This document shows, one piece after another, positions 43,437 through 57,300 of a stretch of 64,000 nucleotides of DNA. The notes beneath the pieces are model-generated. The model saw only the letters and a program-made list of their open reading frames with translations. It searched no databases and was not told the DNA's origin. The position numbers and the translations under genes were made by a program. Where the stretch lies: NCBI GenBank assembly GCA_030141605.1, contig JAQGDQ010000527.1, positions 89,473 to 153,472 on the forward strand, given 5' to 3'. Origin of the DNA: Tubiluchus corallicola. Lineage: Eukaryota; Priapulida; Priapulimorpha; Priapulimorphida; Tubiluchidae. Position 1 is the first letter of the stretch; the number at the start of each line of letters is the position of its first letter.

Positions 43437-46400
43437 ATGGCTCGTTTAATAGATGGCAAATCAATTGCAAGTGATGTAAGATCATGCATAGCACAGACAG
43501 TTCAAAAATTGAAAGAAGAGCATGGCCTTACACCTGGCCTTGCCATTGTACAGGTAAAGCATTTCACTAACACTTAAAGATTATTGTGACAGCTTGATTT
43601 ACTTTAAAATTGAATTGAATTGAATTGAAAAAAAACTTATACAGGCAGACTTAATAGTACGCTTGATGTTTGAACACTAAAGAGACACAACTTGAATTTC
43701 CCTGCTTTTAAGCAATAGTTTAGATGGCAAGTTAGGATTTACAGGATTGATCTATTTTCTTTAGCGTAGTTATGACATGTTTTTCAAGCACAACTTGCAT
43801 ATTATCGCCATCTAATAAAGTTGTCACACAGTTATTGAACTAGTAAAGATCCTAAAGTAGCTGCATTTTTATTTTGATGACTTAACAGATCTATTTGCTT
43901 GTTCTATCTAGGTTGGTGACCGCAGTGATTCCAATGTGTACATCAAAATGAAACTTCGGGCTGCCGATGAAGTCGGAATAAAGGTTAGGCATATAAAGCT
44001 ACCCCAGCAAGTCACTGAAGCTAAATTGTTACAAGAAATCCGAAAGTTAAATCGTGATTTGTCCGTCCACGGAATTATTGTCCAACTTCCGCTAGACTCC
44101 AGCGAGAGCATCAGCTCAGAGGTGGCAACAAATGCTGTTCTTCCGGAGAAAGATGTGGATGGAATTCATGATGAAAATGCGGGCAGGCTGTCCAGAGGTG
44201 ACCTGAAAAGCGGTTTCATACCATGCACACCGCTTGGCAGTCTTGAGTTGATAAAGCGTACTAGAATGGAAATCAAAGGGGTTGAAGCAGTTGTGATTGG
44301 ACGCAGCCAAATTTTAGGCTCGCCAATGGCTGACTTGCTGAAATGGAACCATGCTACAGTGACAAGCTGTCACACTCGCACTAAAGATCTAGCTGAAGTG
44401 GTCAGAAGGGGAGACTTGGTTGTTGTTGGTGCAGGGGTTCCGGATCTAGTAAAAGGAAGCTGGATCAAACCGGGGGCAGTAGTTATTGACTGCGGCATTA
44501 CTGTCATTGCAGACGACAGTGTAAAGAGCGGCCAACGGTTGGTGGGTGATGTTGAGTTTGATACTGCAAAGCAAGTGGCTTCCTGGATTACTCCTGTTCC
44601 AGGTGGTGTTGGACCGATGACCGTAGCGATGCTGATGTCCAACACCGTGGTCAGTGCACAGAGAAGCCATTTTGCTCATCAGCTAGTTGCATCTTGGAAT
44701 CTGTCCTACTTGCCACTAGACCTCAAAACTCCCGTTCCTAGCGACATTGAAATCGCCAAAGCTCAAACTCCCAACGACATTGCGGAATTAGCTGCAAAAG
44801 TAGGAATCTTGCCAAGCGAAATTGATCAATACGGTAAAACAAAAGCCAAAGTTAGACTTGATGTGTTGCAACGGCTGAGCAGTCAGCCAAACGGAAAGTA
44901 CTTTGTGGTTACAGGAATCACTCCCACGCCTTTGGGTGAGGGCAAAAGCACAACGACCATAGGATTAGCCCAAGCTTTGGCTTCCCAACTACACAAGAAT
45001 GTATTTGCATGTGTCCGTCAGCCTTCTCAGGGACCTACGTTTGGCATCAAAGGAGGAGCCGCGGGGGGCGGATATTCCCAAGTTATACCAATGGAGGATT
45101 TCAACTTGCACTTGACCGGCGACATACATGCTATCACGGCAGCAGATAATCTGTTAGCAGCCCAGATTGATGCTAGGATGTTTCATGAATCAACTCAGAC
45201 CAACCAAGCTCTTTATAAGCGCCTCGTGCCCGCTACGGGTGGCAAGCGCGCATTTTCCAAAGTTCAGCTTGATCGTTTGCAGCGGTTGGGAATCGACAAG
45301 ACTGATCCCGCTTCACTCACTACTGAAGAAATCCAGAAATTTGTGCGTCTAAACATCGATCCTGGCACTATTACGTGGCAACGAGTAATTGATACGAACG
45401 ACAGATTTCTCCGGAAGATTACGATAGGTCAGTCTCCTACCGAAAAGGGAAAAACGCGAGAATGTCAGTTTGACATTACTGTTGCAAGTGAAATCATGGC
45501 TGTGCTCGCTTTGACAACTAGCTTACGGGACATGCGGGAAAGGCTTGGAAAAATGGTTGTTGCAAGCGATACAGAAGGACGTGCAGTTTGTGCGGATGAC
45601 TTAGGCATCGGTGGTGCTTTGACAGTTTTGATGAAGGATGCCATACGCCCAAATTTGATGCAAACTCTAGAAGGGTCGCCTGTGTTCGTTCATGCAGGAC
45701 CATTTGCGAATATTGCGCATGGAAACTCGTCGATTTTAGCAGACCAGATTGCCTTGAAACTTGTTGGAAAGGATGGCTTTGTCGTGACTGAAGCTGGTTT
45801 TGGAGCCGATATTGGAATGGAAAAGTTCTTTGATATCAAGTGTCGTTACTCGGGACTGGTACCGAATGGCGTCGTGTTAGTTGCAACAGTTCGAGCATTG
45901 AAGATGCATGGTGGGGGACCAACAGTTACTGCTGGCATGCCGTTGCCATCCGAGTATCTCGAAGAGAACTTGGAGTTATTAGAAAAAGGATTCTGTAATT
46001 TGAGAAAACAGATAGAAAATGCGTGCAAATATGGCGTTCCAGTGGTCGTTGCGCTAAACCGTTTCGCTACGGATACGAACAACGAACTTGAATTTTTGCA
46101 ACGATTGTCCAAGGAAAGTGGAGCCTTTGATGCTGTGGTGTGCTCTCATCATGCTCACGGAGGCAAAGGTGCCAAAGACCTTGCAGAGGCTCTTTTGCGT
46201 GCATCAGAAGCACCGAGTAACTTTAGATTTTTGTATGAACTCAAAATTCCTTTGGCCGACAAGATAAGAATCATTGCACAGGAAATATATGGGGCTGACG
46301 ACATCACGCTCTCGGATGCTGCTGCCGAATGCTTGGAACGATACACTAGACAGGGATTTGACGAATTGCCAATATGCATGGCGAAGACTCACCTTTCATT

Positions 46401-46596
46401 AACTGACAACCCGAGTATAAAAGGTGCACCTACCGGCTTCGTTCTGCCAATTCGTGATGTGAGGGCGAGTGTAGGGGCTGGCTTCATCTTCCCTCTTGTT
46501 GGTACGATGAGCACTATGCCGGGGTTGCCGACTCGACCTTGCTTTTACGACATTGACATAGATCCAGACACCGAGGAAATTTATGGACTTTTCTAA
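43437..46596 (+). CDS. MTHFD1: MTHFD1, cytosolic C1-tetrahydrofolate synthase
   Basis: Exon 1 is 43437-43553 (39 codons, [14 protein letters not shown]...LAIVQ) and exon 2 is 43912-46596, together 933 residues (human 935). The N-terminal dehydrogenase/cyclohydrolase domain keeps Tyr49 and Lys53 (YIKMKLRAA), Gln97 (VQLPLD) and Asp122 (PEKDVDG), plus the NADP-binding loop [13 protein letters not shown] and the [11 protein letters not shown] motif. The formyl-THF synthetase domain, from about residue 310, has the P-loop [11 protein letters not shown] (residues 378-388), the [13 protein letters not shown] and [10 protein letters not shown] motifs, and ends EIYGLF. It interconverts 10-formyl-, methenyl- and methylene-tetrahydrofolate for purine and thymidylate synthesis. 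The long dimer-complete form distinguishes it from mitochondrial MTHFD1L and MTHFD2, and no presequence is visible. About 96% of the coding sequence lies in a single exon. Confidence 0.98.
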
Positions 46597-46757
46597 CTGG
46601 TAATGGCTGTTTTTGTTTGTACCTCAAAATGTGTACTTCAGAGTAGCGTTCAGTACAGTAGTGTTTTTTCTAACTGGAACGCTAAGCAGAAAATACAAAA
46701 TGGAAAACATCTGATAGAAGTACATTTGTTTAACAATGGGCCAGGTGTAAGGTGTAA

Positions 46758-47243
46758 CTAAAGGAAGGCAGGATGATTTTTCATATACCCATTTTCAATT
46801 ATGGTAAGAAGTAATACCAGTACATTTTGCTGCACCAGCAATACTGCAAATGCATTTGTGATAATTAGATGATACACGAAAGACTTAATTAACGACAGGC
46901 AAGCCCAACTAGTGATGACGTCACAAACTGACATAGTTTTCAACATCAAAAATATCCATCGAGCGTGTTGCACATGCTTGCCAAAGCCAAATTGAAGTAA
47001 AATACAGTTCTACTATAAGAGATTTAGTGTAGATTCTATAGATTCTACTATAGAGATAAGAGCCCGTCTAACTAGTGAATAGCGAAAGGCATGCAACGCG
47101 ATGCCTAATGACAGAACTAATGACACGAACGCGAAATTGTATTTGTGTGGTAATAATTCTTTCACGTAAGTCATTCCTTACAATATTTTAAAGAGTAGAT
47201 TGTTTTGACCTACAGTTTAACATTGGGTCCAGTATTGCTTTAA
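46758..47243 (-). mobile_element. TTAA-type MITE family E, copy 3
   Basis: Reverse copy of the element at 35645-36249. The left TTAA has mutated to CTAA and the right TTAA is intact. Lies 160 bp past the MTHFD1 stop, so probably in its 3-prime UTR. Confidence 0.75.
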
Positions 47244-48263
47244 TTTTTCGTGACACTACCTACTAATGCTACCTACCTCTCTCATGTAAAGTGACTTTTT
47301 AAGTAACAATGCTGCTATATATTCGTGCGATTTTTTTATCATGGACAAACATTCTTTAAATTGTGGGTGTTGTAATTTATCACTAATTAATTAATTTTGT
47401 TAAATGTTTTGCAGTTTTTTACGTGTGTTAAACTGGTGATGTGATAAGCTAGTTTTGTCAATCGTGTGTTGAAATTCCTAGTTGATAATGTTTGTATTTA
47501 AACGGATTGTATGTAAGAAATGTTTTGAAGATTTGCAAAGACATGAAGTTAGAATAGAACAGTATACTTAGATTTAATGGTGGTAACACCTGCAGTAAGT
47601 GCAGGGCAGTTATATTTCTTATAGGTTTTGAGCACAAAAGTCTTGCAAGCTAAACAAATTATCTCTGTTTACAGGTAGATATTAAGCTTTATTTTTAATT
47701 GCTGAGTATTAGTTAAACAACTCCATGTATGTGTGTAGTGTGTATTGATTGTTCACATGTTAGGTATAGTGTTGGATGTAAAAACTATTCTAAGCTATTA
47801 ATTTTTTGACTGCTGGTGCTAAAGTTAATGTCATGTTCGTTATGTTGTATTAATGAAAATAAAATTATTATTGTTAATTTGATAAAGTCCAAAAAATGGG
47901 CACAGTATATTATACACTAGATTATCTGTGGTGGTGAAGTACATTAAGTAAAAAGACATTTAACATTGTCAATGAGTAACCAATAAAAATAATAATGGTC
48001 AACTCAAACAGTTGTTGTTTGTTTAATTAATCAAAGACTCAAGATACCTGTATCAGAGATAAGAAATACTTTCTGGCAACTCAATTTTTTTAATTACATT
48101 TAAACAAATTTATTTAAGTTACGTTTGTTAACTTTAATTCGTTTGTAATTGTCTCTTCAAAAAAAATTAGGAGCTGCTTTTTTCTTGCGTACTACAATGA
48201 GGTGAAATTCTTGTCAGTTTTAATCACGCGATGGCGCCACAAAGACAGATCGCGCGGTGCAGG

Positions 48264-48271
48264 TGACGTAA
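48264..48271. promoter_or_regulatory. CRE-like motif TGACGTAA upstream of SREBF
   Basis: Matches the CREB/ATF half-consensus, 72 bp upstream of the chosen SREBF start codon. It may lie in promoter or 5-prime leader, since an in-frame upstream ATG exists at 48202. Confidence 0.35.
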
Positions 48272-48297
48272 AATCGTCCGATGTGAGCTCGAACGTT

Positions 48298-48303
48298 GAT
48301 TGG
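48298..48303 (-). promoter_or_regulatory. Inverted CCAAT box (GATTGG) upstream of SREBF
   Basis: An NF-Y-type inverted CCAAT box 40 bp upstream of the start codon. Vertebrate SREBF promoters use NF-Y beside a sterol element. Here a weak partial SRE-like string (ATCACGCGAT) sits at 48223-48232. Motif match only. Confidence 0.35.
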
Positions 48304-48342
48304 TTAAAGCCTCGTGGTCTGTTGCTGTACCAAACAGAAATA

Positions 48343-51300
48343 ATGGAGCAGCAACATGTTAAGTGTAAGTTTCCGTTTAATTCGGAGCCTTTACCCGATT
48401 TAGGACCGTCTTTAGGAGAATTTAACGAGATGAATTCAGTGCCAATTGATGATTTTGACGGTAGGTTTACTTTGTTTTGATATTATGTGATTTTAGTCTG
48501 TAAATAAACAACCATTGCATCATCTATTCTACTCCCACATTTAATTGAATGAGAATGCTATATTATAAAAAAGTTTTTCTTAATTTATTGATCTATCATC
48601 TGCCATAATCACATTAATTTGACTTACAAGGTATAATAATTAAAATGACATGAAAGTGATGACTTATAAATAAAACTGTTACATGTGTGATAAGCATTAA
48701 GTATTAATTTGTCAGTAAATAACTTGTATTATATCATGTTCATTCTGTTGTTTCATCTAAACATTCAATTCTTTTGTAATACTTGAAATAGTAATGACGG
48801 AAATTCTGATAAGTGCTTTACTTATTATTACTCATGTATGTTATTACTCTTTACAGATGTTCTAAAGTTGATAAATGATGATGGAGCTGGAAGTGGAGAT
48901 CTCAATCTTTTTGACTTTTCATTGTATGATGCTGTTGATTCCAAGCACAATTTGCTCGATTCGTCAAGCATACTGTCCAATGATCCAACTTTATATCTTC
49001 CGGCTGATCCACATGTAAAGCAAGAACCAAGTGTGTTGTCTCCAGTGCACTGCAATGCAAAATCTTCGGACTCCATTGCAAACAAAACTTCGTTTTTTAT
49101 GGATACTGATGCGCATCAAGCATCCCCCGAAATACCAAAAGTGGAAGATGTGATTGTCGATCCGAATGTGTTATTATCTTCTGTGCAAGCACCGGTGGTG
49201 CCGTCTAGCATTAAGTCTCAGCTATCGCCTAGTCTTCAGAGCCCCTCTCAGCAGGTATAACCAACTACTTAACTGACAATAATAATAATAATCTTTTTAT
49301 TTATCTTGTAACACATGCACAGTTATAATACAATTAATTTGGAAACAAAAATGTGAAAAAAGGGCAGCGAAATCTAGTCAGCTGCCCTTTGGTTAGTGAT
49401 GAACATTTTTATAGGCTCTATGCAAAAGTGTATTAGTGTTAGTACTGCTTATAATAAAAATTTAATTGTTACGAATGACATTAAATTGATATGCTTACAA
49501 CGTGTTAGTACAATTCATACACAGTAATAATAAGTGCATAATAAAAAAAACTCAAACTGAAAATAACTGAAATAAAACTGAACTGAAATAAAAATCTGAC
49601 AACAGAAACATAATAACAATGACAACTGAAATATACTTTGTCTATACTATACAATAACATTGAACAGTACCAATTATTCGGTGTTATCGTTTCATTGTAA
49701 AGCTTGGGCCTGAAGTCTGGAAGTTGAAGTTCGCATTGCATGTTAATGTTTATGAACAAAATGCAGACAGTTGACTAATGTTTAATTATAGAATTTTTCA
49801 TTAATTATAGAAGGTGGTGTCATGATGAATTTCTAGTTGAAGGATGTTTTGCTTACGATGATTTTTGCTAGAAAGATCGGTTTTGCTATTCTGCTTGTTG
49901 GCTGATTATCTAATTGTGCATGCAACCAATAGATGATACTTGGTTAAACTACACGTCTTTAAGATTGTTAAAGATTCCAAGTTTGCTTTTATGATAATGA
50001 TGATAATAGTAGTAATAAATTTATTTGTTAAAGTGATTACATAAAACTTATGTAAACACATTTTACATAAAATCCAATTAAAATTATGTTGCAGTAAAAG
50101 ATTAAGAAACCATATAAAATCAAATACACAATTCGGAGTAGAGTCTAAATTATAAAAGTGATGTGTATGCACAAGGTTAGTCGTAATATTTGCTAAACAA
50201 GTAAGTTTTAAGTGCAATTTGAACAGCTGATAAGATTTTAAGTTGCTTGATAAAAAGTTCCAGAGCTGAGGTGCACAGACTGCAAAAGCCCAAGGGCCAA
50301 AGGTTGTTAAAGTTTTGTCTTGTCATTTTTTTTAAAATTACATCTTAGTGAGACCTCCTGTTTCCATGCCCTGGAATATGAATAGAAACAAGTTCTGTGA
50401 AGTAAAAGGCATCAAGCTATGCAGTTGTTTAAAGACAAAGCATCGTGTTTACAGAATCGATTTCAAATTGATAATTCCCTAATATAATCAATGTAAGTAG
50501 GTCACTTATTTCATTGTCAGGTGTTGATAAAGTTGATTAAGGTTTAATCCGTTTATTTGTCTCAATGATTACATTACATTACAACAATTACAATTTGAGT
50601 ACTGTTGCTTACCAGTTGTTAATACCACCTGTTTTATACCTGATGCATATTGGTGCAATGATTTAATAAGTGTTTCTGCTTGTAAGAAGGTTATTGTTTT
50701 ACGTTTATACTGGTAATCTATAAATTTTAAATTACAGGTGATCGTGAGCAAAATTCCCCAAAATTTGGCTAGCGCTCAGTCACAGAATATACTGCATCAA
50801 ATTAGTCAACTGCCTGTGCAGCAGATTCAGCAGGTACAAATTCTTATACGAGTTTAAACTCAGGTTAAAGTTTTCGCTTATTTTAAGTGAATTCAAACAA
50901 GAACGTGTCACTAATTAGATAAGGTTTTCTCACTTGTTGTGTATACAATAATAACCTAGTTATCACATGTTCTTTGCAGTACAGTTAACCCTCGTTAAAC
51001 CGGACTAATTGGGGGGGGGGGGGTTCCGGTTTAGCCGATTGTCCGATTTATCCGATATGCCTATTTATAGTCTATATTATACAGGAACAATCACCTTAAT
51101 AAGGCCTATACATTGCACTATATACTATACTGTATATTACTTTAAAATAGTTAACCTGTGAGGATAAAGAAATTATTGTACAGTTGGTAGGCCGTGTTGT
51201 GTTTAGCGCTCCGGCTCGGACGGAAATCGGTCAGTTTCTTTTACCACGGATGACATCCGTCTTATCCGATATCCGGGCTAACGAGGGTCGACTGTAATGT

Positions 51301-54300
51301 TATAATACGGGATATGAGTGTCAGATGTGCACTTTTCAAAGTGCGACTAGACCAGACTTTGCAAAATCTCTGACAGCTGTTGCAGGGCTCGTACTCGTCG
51401 TATAATTCCTATATTTTTCGAAAATGTCCTATAATTCCTATAAAATCATGAATTCTCAATGAAATGAGAATTTTATTGGTATTTTTTGTGCGCCTTCGAC
51501 ACGCATAGAGACAATTAGATATTATAAGTACATATCTTCATGATTTGGGCATTTTAGGTAATGTAAATAACAGTTGTCTGTCGTGAAGTATGTATGTTTT
51601 TACAGAGTTGGTATTCTCATTGCGTGGTTGATAATTCTAGTGTATGCTCTAACGGCGTGTGAACACAAGAGCGTACCCAGAAGTGTATAAGCCACTCAAT
51701 GACAATACCAACTTCAACCAAAGAATGCTCTTCTGTTACAGGTAGCAAAAATCATTTACTTTTGCAAAAAAAATTGTGAAAATCGCTGTAGTGTAAGGTT
51801 AGAAACTTTCGTTTTAAGGAAAAATGGCCTATAATTCTTGTATTTTTTTAGAATAATGTCCTATATTTTTGAAAAGTACGAGCCCTGCATTGTTGCTAGT
51901 TTATTAGTTTCAATGCCTCGGCAAGTGTCAGCTCGTGCTTACTGTCAAAGAGTAACTCACAGCAAGTTTTGCTGTCTAGTGTGAACACATTTGCGAGTTA
52001 CTTAGCGAGTGAACTTCTAGTCTGAATGCGCATTTCTTGCTTAATTGCTGTGCTTTTATCAACTCTCTTTGTTTCTTGGACGTCTTTCTAGTTGCTCGTA
52101 GCAAAATCTACCTTGAAGTCGGAATCACCGGCAGGTCTTGTGACATACACAACTCCGGTCAACATGACTACGACTTGTGGCCTCCAGACTGCAGTGGTCA
52201 GTACGACTAATGGTCAGATTGTCACCGCAGCAATGCCTACTGTACTGGTGGACCCCAATAAAATAGCCATTGATCGGATAGCACCAACTAAAATGCAGGT
52301 GGGTAAATATGATGTGTTTATTAGAGCTGAAGTCGGGTGTGGCAGTATTGCTACTTAGCTTATTACTAAAGATATTTTTATATAAGAATGAACTAGCAGA
52401 TATCATATGTAGTCATAAATATATATTTCTGATGTTGATTTCTGTCATCTTGTTATTAATTTGAAAATATTGAGAAAATAACCTATTTTTTTCAACACAA
52501 ATAAGTAAAGAATTAATTTTTATTTAATGTTTAATGACATATAATTTATCTGTTTGCGTTCTCGTATGTTACACTCGATTCTCACAAGAAATTGTGTCTA
52601 AGCTGTCTTAAGTTTGAAAAGAGATATAACAGTTCTGGAGATATGTGCTTATCTCCTAGAATACACTGTAATATCATCATTACTCTTCTCTCTGTTTGTT
52701 TACCTTCAGAAATCAGTTTTCAATCAGGATTCAACAAATTTGCAAACAGTGTTTTAAGTCATCACGAGCCAATGATTAGTCACTTGTTTCACACTGCTAT
52801 TTGTGACCTGTTCTCGTCTTTTTGTAACAACGTTACTGACAAAGTTGTTATGATCAGACAGAATTGTAACTCATAATTTGACGTCCTTTACGTAATGATA
52901 TTTTAAATAATTAAAGTAAAGTTAGCATCTTAAAAGAAATGATTGATTTGCGTGAAGATATACTACACTGTGATGTGCTTGAATCAAATGATGTCGACTG
53001 CATTATTAACGAAATATGTGTCAACTAGTGTGTGATGTTATAGTTTGCATCTTCTTTAGATGTTTTTTATTTTTCTATTAACTATATGTATTTTTATTGT
53101 AAATATTTTTGTAGCCTGTTTTTTTAGCCTTTTTTATGTGTGACATGTAATTCTGAATTCATGTGCGAATAAACATAATATATATATACTTTTCGTAGAC
53201 TTCAAGTTCTGCTGACTATCGAACTATCTATTTATTCTATTAGATTATCTAACACTATCGATTAGAGAACTTGACTGGTTGTCTAATAATATTGCCCAAA
53301 AACTTTCATTCACTCATTCATTTACCAAACTCAGTACTGCTTTAATTTTGTCAGGCATGAATTGTATAAATTTAGCTTTTGTTAGGAATTTACAATAAAG
53401 AAAAAACAGTGCAGTAGACCTCAAAGACTTCCTGCACCGATTCAACGGAATGCAACCACTTTTGTGATACAGATTTTTAAATTGAGTACTGTAATAAAGC
53501 CTAGGTGTTCTCAGTAAAATGAAAAGGCATCGTGTGTTTTGTGTGCACACATAGCCTAATAAAGACTGTGTATTGTCCATTTACCTTTTGCACATCTGTA
53601 GGTTCTACATTAATTTCAGGAAGTTCTGCCCAAGGGTGAAAAGCGCACGGCCCACAATGCAATAGAGCGGAGATACCGAACGAGCATAAATGATAAAATT
53701 GTTGAGTTGAAGAATATTGTTGCTGGTACTGAAGCGAAGGTGAGTGGAATGAAATAATCTGAAAACAGGTCGACCTTGCGACACAATGCAACTGGGAGCA
53801 TCTGAAGACTCGGCAACTGGCGGCATACTATATGCCACTAGTTCAGAGAATATCCAGTTGAAGCACAACAAAACTCTTCTACTTGCATACTGCATTTTTG
53901 CGTACAGGGCTTGCATCGACAGTAACGCTGTATAAAACTTGTAAATTTAAACTCTCGCGATGACCGTTAGGCGCAGCCACTTTAATGGTAGGTCATTTAA
54001 AACAAGTTTAGACAACATTGTGTGAAGTTTCAAAAAATAATCGGAACATTCGTAGCACACATGTTACTAACTAAGTAAAATTTTAAATTACTGCATCTTG
54101 TGAATAAGATTAAAAATACGTTTTTTAGTTAGTGAGTGGCGCACCCTGGGGGTGAACTAGCGACGTTTTACTAATTGGCACGAACATTTTAAATTATTAT
54201 TTCTTGTTACACATTTTTTCCAGCAGGTAAGCAAAATGCCAAGTTATATGGATTTGCATGGAAAATTTTTTGGGACATAATTTAACATTGCCTTTTCTTC

Positions 54301-57300
54301 CACTGATTTACGTTTGTATAGGTGACATCATGTAATGGCGCTGTCAGAAAAGTATTGCGGGAGATTTAAAATGAAAACAAACAAAAATTTCTTTTAACCC
54401 AAGTGGAATGTATGCATAAAGTTGTTGTAAAGTAATATAACTTATTAAGGCAATTTCTGAAACCTACTTCATGTATCCCTTTTCTTGTCCTTCAACATAA
54501 GCAAACTTAGGACGCAACTCGGTTCCAGCGAATTGATCATTTCTGCTCGCAGAATACGGTATCTACCCAGTTCTAAGCTGAGCATTGTTCAACAATGACG
54601 GTATCTACCCAGTTCTAAGCTGAGCATTGTTCAACAATGACGGTATCTGCCCAGTTCTAAGCTGAGCATTGTTTAACAATGACGGTATCTCCCCAGTTCT
54701 AAGCTGAGCATTGTTCAACAATGATTTTGGTTTCGTCAGAGGTATTTTTTCAATCCCGTATGCTGAGTCGTTGTCGACCTGAGCATGTTTTTTTCCTCAG
54801 TTGAGGTGAGTTGCGTTGTGTCGTAAGTCGATCTAAGTTTAGCTTAAAGTGTATTAGGAAACTGGTTCTTAAGAAACTTCTAATAGCTTCCTTAGTCATT
54901 CTAAACTTTGCCTCAAGGTTTACTGTCATTAGTTGTTTCTATAATTTACTGGAATGAATTTTGTAGCACATTTTCTAAACTTCGTTTAATTGTTCTTTTT
55001 TGCAGTTAAACAAATCGGCAGTTTTGCGTAAAGCTATAGACTACATTCGTTTTCTGCAGTCGTCAAACCAAAGGTTGAAACAAGAAAACATGGCACTGAA
55101 AATGGCAACTAAGAATCAGAGTACGTATACGATATTTACTAGATCTAAAAACATATTTCTAACCGTGGATGTTACTTGAAAGTACTAACCGAAATTGAAA
55201 TTTGCGTTACTTGGGAAACCAATGACGAAACTATTTTTGCAAAACAAACTGCTATTAGAACTGGAAAAAAACATAATACTGAAATAAGTAAAATTCTAGA
55301 ACTAGCTGTAAATATTTCTATATATATGCTTTATTTTGTAAATATTTTATTGCCTATATTTCACAATTACTTTACAAATTATTAAATTACCTTACAGCTT
55401 CATAGACATCAGCACTGAAGATGTGTGCTGTATTAGCCTAAAAAAACTGACTTTAATTTTATTAATGAAAAATTTTCGCTTTATTTGAACTATTTTGGCC
55501 AAGGTGTTTCAGCAATTTTTAACATGTGGGAGAAAAGAAAAGTAAACGGAGCAAAATACCGCGAAAATCTCGGAAAAATACTAAGTAAAATTACAAAAGT
55601 TTGCTCTAGTAAATTTCCTGAAAAACGAAACAAAAATCGCAATTATCGTGTCAAACTGAGGTGAAAATTTTGTTTGAATGTTGTCAGATGTTTATTTGGC
55701 CTTGTGTGTAAATTATTTCCCAATTAAATAATATTTGACATTGAAACTGTTATATTGACAGATTTGGAACAACTGTTGGTGAACTTCAAGGATGTCTCCC
55801 CAGATACGTTCCCCATCATTGACACGCCCCCTCACAGCGATGGTGGCTCGCCCACTTTGCCTTCGCCGCCGGACTCCGGCGACTCTTCTTCGGAACCCGG
55901 GTCTCCTGCTTTCAACCAAAGGTCGGAGGATCGCACGGCGAAGGGCATGATGGATCGTTCTCGTGTCACTCTGTGCGTCTTTATGTTTGCCGTACTGGCT
56001 TTTAACCCTTTTGGAAAGTTGTTGGGAAGCAACAGTGCAGAGTATGGAGACAATTATCACGGCCGCACCATTCTGCATTCACCAGCAGATGAAGGTATTA
56101 ATGTTATTTCTATAGTCTTAATGTTGCCTGAATTCCCAACAGTTTACAAGTTAGTTGTCAGGCACTCTTCCAAGAAGTGATCGCAGTGGATTACTTCGTT
56201 CCATAATGTGCTCAGGAAAAAGTAGTGCAACTGGGAGTTTATTTATTACAAACAATGAAACTTAGGATTAGCTAAGAAATAAGCTGAGTCCAGCACACTA
56301 CAAACAATTAGTAATTTAATCATCAATCATTGGCGTAGTTTTTTATATCGTTAATTGTTATTTGTGTTATTGTTGTGTGTCATGATTTATTGTATTATTT
56401 GTATTAATTTGTGATGTGTATATGAACTTTCTAAAGTTTGAAATAAAATATTAAATCTAAAATCTAATTGTTGAGTTAGTATGTGGTTTATTTTTTGCAA
56501 AATTTCTAATTCTAACTGTTAGATTAAATTGCTTGTGTTAATAGAACAATAACCACTTTTTGTGATCTCATTTCTTTCGGTGTTGAATCACCAGGCTTGC
56601 CATTTGCTGTATTGTAAAGTGCTGATGAAAATAATTGTTTTCAAACTCAATATTTTCTTTGCCATTTGGAACACTTGCATGTGATGCTCAACCACTTTTC
56701 AGGTCAAGGCTGGTTTGAATGGATATTCCCCACACTTTGGCTATGGTTACTGAATTTAGCCGTCGCTGCAGCCGTGCTCACTCGTATAATGGTCTACGGC
56801 GAACCGGTTACTAAACCCATGTCGAAGGCTTCGGTGACATTTTGGCGCCACAGAAAGCAAGCTGACCTGGATTTGGCAAAGGTATTCCATTCAGTTGAAA
56901 GTTTGTATGCTATTCTGTGTTATGTTTCTGTATTGTTGTAATTACTGTTTCGATCGCATTTTGTACTAATTGCCAACTAAGGTTTACCTAGTAACTGAAG
57001 GTGATTTTGCCAAATCTTGTAAATCTTATTATGCTTAAAAACACTGTCTAGGTCAGGGGTGTGCAAATTGCGGCCCGCAAAGAGATTTGTCAACCTAATG
57101 AAAGTGCTGCCCGGGCGATTAATTGAGTGTATCCAGCTGAAGTCCGTGCCACGATCCCAAAGATAGTGCGGGTAGTTTTTTCTACTAGATCAGATGCCAT
57201 TAACCCTTACAAGACGGTTGTAGCTTAATGTCACTGTACTACACAGACTGTGTGATACACATTACTAATATGCATTGTAATAAAATTACCACTATCTGTC

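Larger units (their letters stand above)
46597..48342. other. MTHFD1-SREBF intergenic region
   Basis: Holds the MTHFD1 3-prime flank, a TTAA-flanked MITE (46758-47243) and otherwise AT-rich sequence without a plausible coding region. AATAAA-type hexamers near 47860 and 47985 could end MTHFD1 transcripts. The last 120 bp form the SREBF promoter/5-prime leader. Confidence 0.5.
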
